Of a DNA stretch of 5,222 nucleotides, positions 1 through 5,222 are shown one piece after another. The translations under genes were made by a program, and so were the position numbers. Below the pieces are notes generated by a model. That model ran no database searches. It saw only the letters and a program-made list of their open reading frames with translations, and had not been told where the DNA came from. The DNA is taken from the NCBI GenBank assembly GCA_013205155.1, contig JABMMT010000078.1, positions 1 through 5,222 of the forward strand. The letters are read 5' to 3'. The stretch's first letter is position 1; every line of letters begins with the position of its first letter. Source of the stretch: Betaproteobacteria bacterium (lineage in GTDB: Bacteria; Pseudomonadota; Gammaproteobacteria; Burkholderiales; Burkholderiaceae).

Positions 1-600
1 ATTTAATACTAAGCAACCACCTTCGATGGTCGTGAGATTTTTATTTGCTTGAAAACTAAAACTTACTAGATCGCCAAAACTACCAATCTTTTTTCCATTC
101 CACTGTGATCCAAATGCCTGGGCAGCATCTTCAACCACGCGAAGCTTGTGTTGTTTAGCTAAGGCATAGAGTTGATCCATATTGACTGGAAGACCCGCGA
201 GATATACAGGCATGATGGCACGAGTTTTAGAAGTAATTGCAGCGGATACTTTATTTAAATCGAGATTGCGTGTAACAGGATCAACATCCACAAAAACAGG
301 CTTTGCGCCAACTCCCAAGATGACATTTGAGGTCGCCACCCACGAGATTGGAGTGGTAATCACTTCATCGCCCCCGCCAATGCCGGCAACTTGTAAAGCA
401 ATCTTCATTGTTGCAGTGCCGTTTGCAAAACAGCGTACTGGCCTGCCACCAAAGTAATCCGAGAGCACTGCCTCAAACTCAGCCAGCTTGGGGCCGGAGG
501 TCACCCATCCAGAGCGCAGCACTTCTGCAACCGCATCAATCGTTTCTTGATTAAAACTGGGGCGGGTAAAGGGAATAAATGCTGGCGTAGAAGCTGACAT
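1..600 (-). CDS. DegT/DnrJ/EryC1/StrS-family PLP aminotransferase, ArnB-like (partial, C-terminus off the left edge)
   Basis: This is the first 200 codons of a sugar aminotransferase; the frame is open to base 1, and family members are usually about 370-400 residues. Such enzymes transfer an amino group from glutamate to a nucleotide-linked 4-keto sugar using PLP. The N-terminus resembles ArnB (UDP-4-amino-4-deoxy-L-arabinose synthase): IPFTRPS at 9-15, SGWVTSGPKLAEFE at 30-43, GDEVITTPISWVAT at 77-90 and VFVDVD at 102-107. The fold-type I core follows, with VEDAAQAFGS at 156-165 and FSFQANKNLTTIEGG at 181-195, where K187 is the expected Schiff-base lysine and D158 the residue contacting the pyridine nitrogen. 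The ATG at 600 is preceded by AAAGG. The gene lies directly behind an ArnT-like transferase, which supports a role in envelope amino-sugar synthesis. The family is secure; the exact sugar is inference. Motif differences from E. coli ArnB (VYLAG for VHYAG at 132-136, FQANKN for FHAIKN) leave room for another keto-sugar substrate. Confidence 0.93.
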   Translation of the reverse strand, partial: MSASTPAFIPFTRPSFNQETIDAVAEVLRSGWVTSGPKLAEFEAVLSDYFGGRPVRCFANGTATMKIALQVAGIGGGDEVITTPISWVATSNVILGVGAKPVFVDVDPVTRNLDLNKVSAAITSKTRAIMPVYLAGLPVNMDQLYALAKQHKLRVVEDAAQAFGSQWNGKKIGSFGDLVSFSFQANKNLTTIEGGCLVLN

Positions 601-606
601 GATGAG

Positions 607-611
607 CCTTT
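607..611 (-). promoter_or_regulatory. Ribosome binding site of the ArnB-like gene, overlapping the upstream stop codon
   Basis: Read on the minus strand the junction is TAAAGGCTCATCATG. AAAGG lies six bases before the ATG at 600 and shares bases with the TAA stop of the upstream glycosyltransferase gene (612-610). This fixes the start of the aminotransferase and makes coupled translation of the two genes likely. Confidence 0.7.
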
Positions 612-2304
612 ATTGTTGAGGCGAACTAGCAGTGTCCGGGTGTTTCACAATCACTCTGCGGGAGTCTCGATCGACCTCAAGCATTGGAAAGTTGATCTTC
701 TGTAATGCAGTGTATTGCTCAGGAACCATTAAAGCATAAGCGGTCCGATCTTCTTTCCAGCGCTCCATAAAAGCATCTAGGCTAGGCATCCACAATGAAG
801 GCTCTTGTTTAACTCCAAACTCTAATTCATCAGGGGATTCCACCATGATCATGGTTCTTTCCAAATAGAAAGGCATCGTGTGGTCTAAAAGCCGGACTGA
901 ATAAATATTGGCATTGGGCGGAATAAGCGCTTTGACTCGAGTAGCAAGATCAATTCCTGAGACCGCTCTTCCGAGGGTTTCGTGACCTGTGCCTGCAATG
1001 ATGGCGCATAGAAAAAAACCACTAGCAAAACTAAAGATGCTACGAAGACCATGAAGTTTGCTTTGCCATGTAGCTAAAGCGCTAAAGGCAATCAATGCGA
1101 TGAGGGCTGCAATCACCCAGTCTTGATATTGTGCGTAAGCTTCGATTTCATCGGGCCTAGCTTGAACGCTAACTTCAGAAATGAACAAGAATCCAACACA
1201 TCCCAAGATTGCAAATCCTAAGGTTTGTAATCTCCAAAATAAGCCTAGTTCATTATTACTACGCAGTAGGTAATCTAATCGGCTTGCAATGAGAAGGGCT
1301 AGTGCAGGGAAGATGGGAATAATGTAGCCAGGCAACTTGGATTGGGAGAGGCTGAAGAAGACAAAAATCACCACACACCAACATGCTAGCAACCAACTAC
1401 TTGAAAATTCTCGTTTACGTGCAGCAAAAGCTTGAGCAAACGCACCTGGGATTTGTAAAATCCAAGGAGATATACCGATAATTAACAGTGGAACAAAATA
1501 ATAGATGGGGCCGGTTCTGCTATGAGCGTTATTTGTAAAGCGCTGCAGATGCTCATGAATAAAAAAGAATTCTAAAAATTCTGGGTGACGTTGGGATATC
1601 AGCAAAAACCAAGGTGCTGTGATGACTAAAAACAAAATGGTTCCACTAATTAAATGCAGTCGTGACCAAATTTTCCAATCCCATGCGCTAATGGAGTAGG
1701 CAATAAATACCATTGCAGGTATAGCCGCACCAATCACACCCTTTGAGAGTGTTGCTAAAGCCATCATGCTCCAACAAACCCACATCCAATGGCGACAACT
1801 ATTTTTATTGCCTGCTGTTTGAGCCAATAAGAGACTGCACAAGGCGCTCACTAAGAAAGCAGAAAGTCCCATATCCAAGGAATTAAAGTGGCCACTAATA
1901 ATCCACATTGGACTAGAGGCAAGCACTAGAGCGCTGAGCCATCCAGTTCGAGCATTAAAAATTCGCGCTCCGGTAAAGCCAATCAATAGGATCGTTAAAA
2001 ATCCTGTTAAGGCAGACCACAGACGAGCTTGCCACTCTCCTAAACCAAAGACTTGAAATACGATTGCAGTTGCCCAAACTTGCAACGGTGGCTTTTCAAA
2101 ATATTTATATCCGTTGTAGCGAGGGGTAATCCAGTCTCCAGTGACCAGCATTTCACGTGCCATTTCTGCGTAACGTCCCTCATCTGAGGGAATGAGATGG
2201 CGGTAATTAAGAGTGCCAAACCAAATCAGTCCATAAATGAGAGCAATGAGTAAAATTTTCCCTGGATGCAGCAAAGAAGATTGGCGGACATTCCCAAACT
2301 GCAT
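610..2304 (-). CDS. ArnT-like GT39/PMT-family integral membrane glycosyltransferase
   Basis: A 564-residue polytopic inner-membrane protein, close to the usual 550-580 for ArnT. ArnT moves 4-amino-4-deoxy-L-arabinose from undecaprenyl phosphate to lipid A on the periplasmic side, lowering negative charge and polymyxin binding. A first hydrophobic segment (about 16-32) is followed by the periplasmic signature DEGRYAEMAREM at 41-52, then GDWITP at 56-61 and YFEKPPL at 68-74. D41, E70, K71 and D144 (in HFNSLDM) sit at a constant offset of 14 from residues I recall as D55, E84, K85 and D158 in the Cupriavidus metallidurans ArnT structure, matching the proposed catalytic, metal and phosphate-binding sites. 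Further family motifs are LSKG at 186-189, FIHEHLQRF at 248-256 and SQSKLPGYIIP at 320-330. A soluble tail follows the last membrane segments, from about 450. The start is ATG at 2304, with GGAG at 2316-2313; a TTG one codon upstream (2307) is possible but weaker. Transfer of another lipid-linked sugar cannot be excluded. Confidence 0.9.
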   Translation of the reverse strand: MQFGNVRQSSLLHPGKILLIALIYGLIWFGTLNYRHLIPSDEGRYAEMAREMLVTGDWITPRYNGYKYFEKPPLQVWATAIVFQVFGLGEWQARLWSALTGFLTILLIGFTGARIFNARTGWLSALVLASSPMWIISGHFNSLDMGLSAFLVSALCSLLLAQTAGNKNSCRHWMWVCWSMMALATLSKGVIGAAIPAMVFIAYSISAWDWKIWSRLHLISGTILFLVITAPWFLLISQRHPEFLEFFFIHEHLQRFTNNAHSRTGPIYYFVPLLIIGISPWILQIPGAFAQAFAARKREFSSSWLLACWCVVIFVFFSLSQSKLPGYIIPIFPALALLIASRLDYLLRSNNELGLFWRLQTLGFAILGCVGFLFISEVSVQARPDEIEAYAQYQDWVIAALIALIAFSALATWQSKLHGLRSIFSFASGFFLCAIIAGTGHETLGRAVSGIDLATRVKALIPPNANIYSVRLLDHTMPFYLERTMIMVESPDELEFGVKQEPSLWMPSLDAFMERWKEDRTAYALMVPEQYTALQKINFPMLEVDRDSRRVIVKHPDTASSPQQ

Positions 2305-2681
2305 CAAACAGACTCCACGATGAGTGCTAGTAGAACTTGGCGTCCCTCACCTACTAGGATGTTGTAGGTGCGACAGGCGGCTTGAGAATCCATGATTTCA
2401 AAGCCAATCTTGGCAGAAATGAGGTTTTTGAGTAGTTCTGGAGCAGGAAAGCGTTGGCGGCTTCCAGTTCCAATCAGGATTAACTCTGGTTTTAAGCCTA
2501 CCATTTGGCTGAAGTGGTCTACTTTTAGGTCTTCAAATGACTCAACTGGCCATGCTGTGATGGCGCCATCCGAGCTGAGCAGTACTGCATGACTATAGGG
2601 AGTTTGATTAATTTCAACATAGCCAGGCCCGTAGCCCGTGATCGTATTGGCTCCAGAATGGGGATCAGATTGAAGCTTCAA
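2304..2681 (-). CDS. Mth938-like domain protein (DUF498, AAMDC/NDUFAF3 relative)
   Basis: A 125-residue soluble protein made of a single Mth938-like domain. The family signatures are ITGYGPGYVEIN at 14-25, PELILIGTGSRQRFP at 65-79 and MDSQAACRTYNIL at 97-109, followed by EGRQVLLALI at 112-121. The bacterial role is not established; the eukaryotic relative NDUFAF3 helps assemble respiratory complex I, and no catalytic residues are known. There is no signal peptide or membrane segment, so it is probably cytoplasmic. The start is TTG at 2681: an in-frame TGA lies at 2696-2694, no other start lies between, and family members commonly begin M-K-L as here. A GAGAG five bases upstream is the likely ribosome binding site. 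It leads the minus-strand operon and overlaps the ArnT-like gene by one base, so the two are probably co-translated. A link to lipid A or amino-sugar chemistry is suggested only by position. Confidence 0.9.
   Translation of the reverse strand: MKLQSDPHSGANTITGYGPGYVEINQTPYSHAVLLSSDGAITAWPVESFEDLKVDHFSQMVGLKPELILIGTGSRQRFPAPELLKNLISAKIGFEIMDSQAACRTYNILVGEGRQVLLALIVESV
2313..2316 (-). promoter_or_regulatory. Ribosome binding site of the ArnT-like gene, inside the end of the Mth938-like gene
   Basis: GGAG on the minus strand lies eight bases upstream of the ATG at 2304. The upstream gene stops at TGA 2306-2304, so stop and start share one A (TGATG). The site favours the ATG at 2304 over the adjacent TTG at 2307 and fits stop-start translational coupling. 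Confidence 0.6.
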
Positions 2682-2700
2682 GTGGACTCTCTGTCATAAT
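2670..2700 (+). promoter_or_regulatory. Candidate extended -10 promoter of alaA-hom
   Basis: CATAAT at 2695-2700 matches five of six bases of the -10 consensus and is preceded by TG plus one base (2692-2694), the extended -10 motif. TTGAAG at 2670-2675 could act as the -35 with a 19-base spacer. The predicted start is near 2707, leaving a leader of about 55 bases. The -35 lies inside the first codons of the divergent Mth938-like gene, and the promoter faces and overlaps the minus-strand promoter. Confidence 0.4.
2687..2691 (-). promoter_or_regulatory. Likely ribosome binding site for the TTG start of the Mth938-like gene
   Basis: GAGAG on the minus strand ends five bases before the TTG at 2681. 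It is a modest match to the anti-Shine-Dalgarno sequence. It supports the non-ATG start because an in-frame stop at 2696-2694 rules out a longer protein. Confidence 0.4.
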
Positions 2701-2707
2701 TATGTAG

Positions 2708-2740
2708 ATTATAGCTAGCTGTTTTTTTCTCAGATTTCAA
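2708..2740 (-). promoter_or_regulatory. Candidate sigma70 promoter of the Mth938/ArnT/ArnB-like operon
   Basis: On the minus strand, bases 2713-2708 read TATAAT, a perfect -10 hexamer. The nearest good -35 match is TTGAAA at 2740-2735, but the spacer is 21 bases, longer than the usual 16-19, so -35 contact may be weak or aided by an activator. An A-tract lies between the two. The predicted transcription start is near 2701, giving a leader of about 20 bases before the TTG at 2681. Confidence 0.5.
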
Positions 2741-2761
2741 GAACTTACTCTTTAATTTATT

Positions 2762-4018
2762 GTGAAACCTATCCTAAAGTCCCAAAAACTCAATGACGTC
2801 TGTTACGACATCCGCGGGCCGGTGCTTGAGCTCGCTCAGCGCATGGAGGAGGAGGGTCACAAAATCATCAAATTAAACATTGGAAATGTAGGGGTATTTG
2901 GCTTCGATCCACCTGAAGAGATTCAGCTCGACATGATTCGTAATTTAAGTAATGCATCAGCTTATTCCGACTCTAAGGGGATCTTTGCTGCACGCAAAGC
3001 GATCATGCAGTATTGCCAAGAAAAAGGAATTCAAGGCGTTGCTTTGGATGATGTCTATACCGGCAATGGTGTATCAGAACTCATTGTTATTTCAATGAAT
3101 GCTTTACTCAATGATGGCGATGAAGTACTAGTGCCATCACCCGATTATCCACTTTGGACTGCTGCAGTGAGTTTGTCTGGCGGTACACCTGTGCACTATC
3201 TTTGTGATGAAGAGAAAGAATGGGCGCCTGACTTAGCTGATTTGCGCAAAAAGATTACACCTCGTACCAAAGCAATTGTGATGATCAATCCCAATAATCC
3301 AACAGGGGCTATTTATTCAAAAGAAGTCTTGCTAGAGCTCACTCAAATTGCTCGCGAGAATGGACTCATTCTGTTTGCAGATGAAATCTATGACAAGATG
3401 TTATATGACGCAGAGAAGCATACTTCTTTGGCTTCTTTATCAACTGATGTTGTTGTAATTACCTTCAATGGTTTATCAAAAAACTATCGTTCATGCGGTT
3501 ACCGGGCAGGCTGGATGGTGGTTTCAGGTGATAAGGAGATGGTGCGTGACTATATTGAAGGTCTCAATATGTTGACCTCAATGCGCTTGTGTGCAAATGT
3601 GCCAGGCCAGTATGCGATTCAAACTGCCCTTGGTGGTTATCAAAGTATTAATGATCTAGTGAGAGAAGGTGGGCGTTTAGCTAGGCAACGTGACCTTGCC
3701 TGGAAGCTCATTACAGACATCCCTGGAGTCACTTGTGTAAAGCCAAAATCTGCTTTGTATTTATTTCCTAAATTGGATTCTGAAATGTATCCGATTAAAG
3801 ATGATCAGCAATTTATTGCTGATCTCTTGAGGGAGGAGAAAGTATTGTTAGTGCAGGGCTCGGGTTTTAATTGGGGCAAGCCAGACCACTTCCGTGTAGT
3901 GTTCTTACCTCATGAAGATGTTCTTAAAGAGGCGATTGGTCGCCTTGCACGTTTTCTTGAGCGTTATCGCAGTAAGCATGGCCTCAAGACTTCTTTAACC
4001 GCAGCAAAGGCATCATGA
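2762..4018 (+). CDS. alaA: Glutamate-pyruvate (alanine) aminotransferase AlaA
   Basis: A 418-residue cytoplasmic PLP enzyme of the class I/II (fold-type I) aminotransferases that makes L-alanine from pyruvate and glutamate. It follows E. coli AlaA (405 residues) along its whole length: KLNDVCYDIRGPVLELA at 9-25, SDSKGIFAARKAIMQY at 69-84, SPDYPLWTAAVSLSGG in the first third, INPNNPTGA at 175-183 and DEIYDK at 207-212. The catalytic set is intact: N179, D207, Y210, Schiff-base lysine K240 in NGLSKNYR, and R378 in DHFRVV for the substrate carboxylate. The GTG at 2762 is chosen because the N-terminus then lines up with AlaA; no clear Shine-Dalgarno precedes it. The tail runs about 13 residues beyond the E. 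coli protein and looks unstructured. Residues 41-46 read GNVGVF where E. coli has GNPAPF. The stop overlaps the start of hom (ATGA), so both are probably made from one message. Confidence 0.96.
   Translation: MKPILKSQKLNDVCYDIRGPVLELAQRMEEEGHKIIKLNIGNVGVFGFDPPEEIQLDMIRNLSNASAYSDSKGIFAARKAIMQYCQEKGIQGVALDDVYTGNGVSELIVISMNALLNDGDEVLVPSPDYPLWTAAVSLSGGTPVHYLCDEEKEWAPDLADLRKKITPRTKAIVMINPNNPTGAIYSKEVLLELTQIARENGLILFADEIYDKMLYDAEKHTSLASLSTDVVVITFNGLSKNYRSCGYRAGWMVVSGDKEMVRDYIEGLNMLTSMRLCANVPGQYAIQTALGGYQSINDLVREGGRLARQRDLAWKLITDIPGVTCVKPKSALYLFPKLDSEMYPIKDDQQFIADLLREEKVLLVQGSGFNWGKPDHFRVVFLPHEDVLKEAIGRLARFLERYRSKHGLKTSLTAAKAS
4006..4010 (+). promoter_or_regulatory. Ribosome binding site of hom, inside the end of alaA
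   Basis: AAAGG lies four bases before the ATG at 4015, somewhat close. That ATG overlaps the alaA stop TGA (4016-4018) as ATGA. The arrangement supports translational coupling of hom to alaA and fixes the hom start. Confidence 0.5.
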
Positions 4019-5222
4019 AACCGATTCAAGTAGGTCTATTAGGTATTGGCACTGTTGGTGGTGGTGTATTCACTGTTCTCGAACGCAATCAAGATGAAAT
4101 TCAACGTCGCGCTGGTCGGGGTATTCACATTAATACCGTTGCAGACCTTAATGTCGAGCGTGCCAAAGAAATTGTTAAGGACCGCGCACAGATTGTGAGT
4201 GATGCTCGTGCAGTGATCAATAATCCTGAGATTGACATCGTGGTTGAGTTGATTGGTGGTTATGGCATTGCCAAAGATTTAGTGCTTGAGGCAATTGCAG
4301 CTGGCAAGCATGTGGTTACTGCCAATAAAGCCTTAATTGCCGTGCATGGTAATGAGATATTCAAAGCAGCACATGCTCAGGGTGTGATGGTTGCTTTTGA
4401 AGCAGCTGTGGCTGGCGGTATCCCAATCATTAAGGCTTTACGTGAGGGCCTTACTGCAAACCGAATTGAATGGATTGCCGGGATTATCAATGGCACAACT
4501 AATTTCATTCTGACTGAGATGCGTGATAAAGGTTTGGACTTCGAGACCGCACTCAAAGAAGCGCAACGCTTGGGTTACGCTGAAGCAGACCCTACTTTTG
4601 ATATTGAAGGTGTTGATGCTGCACATAAGGCAACCATCATGAGTGCAATTGCCTTTGGTATTCCGATGCAGTTTGATAAAGCCCATGTAGAAGGCATCAC
4701 TAAGCTTGCTGCAATTGATATTCGTTACGCTGAGCAATTGGGTTATCGCATCAAGCTACTCGGTATTGCTAAAAAAACGGCAATTGGAGTGGAGTTGCGA
4801 GTTCATCCAACCTTAATACCTACAAAGCGTTTGATCGCTAATGTGGAAGGCGCCATGAATGCAGTGCAAGTTTTTGGTGATGCAGTTGGTACGACTTTGT
4901 ATTATGGCAAAGGCGCTGGCTCTGAGCCAACAGCTTCTGCTGTGATTGCGGATTTGGTAGACATTACGCGCTTACTCAGTGCAGATGCAATGCATCGTGT
5001 GCCATATCTAGCTTTTCAGCCTGGTGCAGTTCAGGACACTCCTGTGTTGCCGATTGGTGAGATTACGACAAGCTACTACTTGCGTTTGCGTGTTGCTGAT
5101 CAAGCTGGCGTTCTGGCAGATATCACAAAGATTTTAGCTGCCCATAGCGTGTCAATTGATGCGCTTTTACAAAAAGAGGCTGATGAAGGTGAAAGTCAAA
5201 CAGATTTGGTTGCCCTAACACA
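4015..5222 (+). CDS. hom: Homoserine dehydrogenase (partial, C-terminus off the right edge)
   Basis: The first 402 codons of homoserine dehydrogenase, which reduces L-aspartate 4-semialdehyde to L-homoserine with NAD(P)H, the branch point to threonine and methionine. The N-terminal Rossmann domain opens with GLLGIGTVGGGV at 7-18, and VVELIGG at about 76-82 is the usual second motif. TANKALI holds the conserved lysine K105. The catalytic domain has NGTTN at 159-163 and AEADPTFDIEGVDAAHK at 189-205, with expected active-site residues E190, D201 and K205. A C-terminal ACT domain starts near 353 (YYLRLRVADQAGVLADIT) and is cut by the window edge; about 30-40 residues are missing relative to the usual 430-440. 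The ACT domain is the usual site for threonine feedback inhibition, which is expected but not shown here. There is no fused aspartokinase: the protein begins at the Rossmann domain. The gene follows alaA with an ATGA overlap; thrC is the expected next gene. Confidence 0.97.
   Translation, partial: MKPIQVGLLGIGTVGGGVFTVLERNQDEIQRRAGRGIHINTVADLNVERAKEIVKDRAQIVSDARAVINNPEIDIVVELIGGYGIAKDLVLEAIAAGKHVVTANKALIAVHGNEIFKAAHAQGVMVAFEAAVAGGIPIIKALREGLTANRIEWIAGIINGTTNFILTEMRDKGLDFETALKEAQRLGYAEADPTFDIEGVDAAHKATIMSAIAFGIPMQFDKAHVEGITKLAAIDIRYAEQLGYRIKLLGIAKKTAIGVELRVHPTLIPTKRLIANVEGAMNAVQVFGDAVGTTLYYGKGAGSEPTASAVIADLVDITRLLSADAMHRVPYLAFQPGAVQDTPVLPIGEITTSYYLRLRVADQAGVLADITKILAAHSVSIDALLQKEADEGESQTDLVALT

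Noticed and set aside
182..457. Plus-strand open frame of 91 codons
   Set aside because: It lies antisense within the ArnB-like gene, whose minus-strand frame carries clear family motifs across the same bases; the plus-strand product shows no recognisable domain.
2305..2307. TTG start for the ArnT-like gene, one codon upstream of the ATG
   Set aside because: The adjacent ATG at 2304 is the stronger start codon, has better spacing to GGAG (eight bases against five) and gives the classic TGATG overlap.
2392..2592. Plus-strand open frame of 66 codons
   Set aside because: It is fully antisense to the conserved core of the Mth938-like gene and has no recognisable features.
2712..2727. AGCTAGCT palindrome followed by a run of seven T
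   Set aside because: It resembles a terminator at first glance, but the palindrome is only eight bases with no loop, so it cannot form a useful hairpin; it also overlaps the minus-strand -10.
4438..4737. Minus-strand open frame of 99 codons
   Set aside because: It is antisense to the catalytic domain of hom, which is highly conserved here; the product resembles no known protein and no ribosome site was evident.

Overview
The window looks like ordinary chromosomal DNA from a betaproteobacterium of the Burkholderiaceae type. A Polynucleobacter-like freshwater species is the best guess. This rests on moderate, slightly AT-rich composition judged by eye, tight gene packing, and an alaA-hom pair set divergently from a gene for a Mth938-domain protein. 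The taxonomic call is inference from recalled gene order and protein style, not a database match.

The left half (1-2681, minus strand) is a compact run of three genes. Read in the direction of transcription they are: a small Mth938-like (DUF498) protein; a polytopic GT39-type glycosyltransferase resembling ArnT, the enzyme that transfers 4-amino-4-deoxy-L-arabinose from undecaprenyl phosphate to lipid A; and the first 200 codons of a DegT/DnrJ/EryC1/StrS PLP aminotransferase resembling ArnB, which runs off the left edge. The first two genes share one base (TGATG). The third has its ribosome binding site on the stop codon of the second. This suggests one translationally coupled operon for making an amino-sugar and attaching it to the cell envelope.

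A control region of about 80 bases (2682-2761) separates this operon from the plus-strand genes. It holds a perfect TATAAT on the minus strand and an extended -10 (TGTCATAAT) on the plus strand. The two candidate promoters face each other and overlap.

The right half (2762-5222, plus strand) holds alaA, a complete glutamate-pyruvate aminotransferase gene starting with GTG. It is followed by hom, homoserine dehydrogenase, joined by an ATGA overlap and cut off by the right edge inside its C-terminal ACT domain. This is an amino-acid biosynthesis operon (alanine, then threonine/methionine precursors); thrC is the usual next gene in related bacteria but lies outside the window.

I see no mobile element, CRISPR array, tRNA or rRNA, and no gene-free stretch over 300 bases. 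I found no clearly undescribed system. The points most worth a second look are the overlapping divergent promoters, the Mth938 protein leading an envelope-sugar operon, and the non-ATG starts on both sides of the control region.
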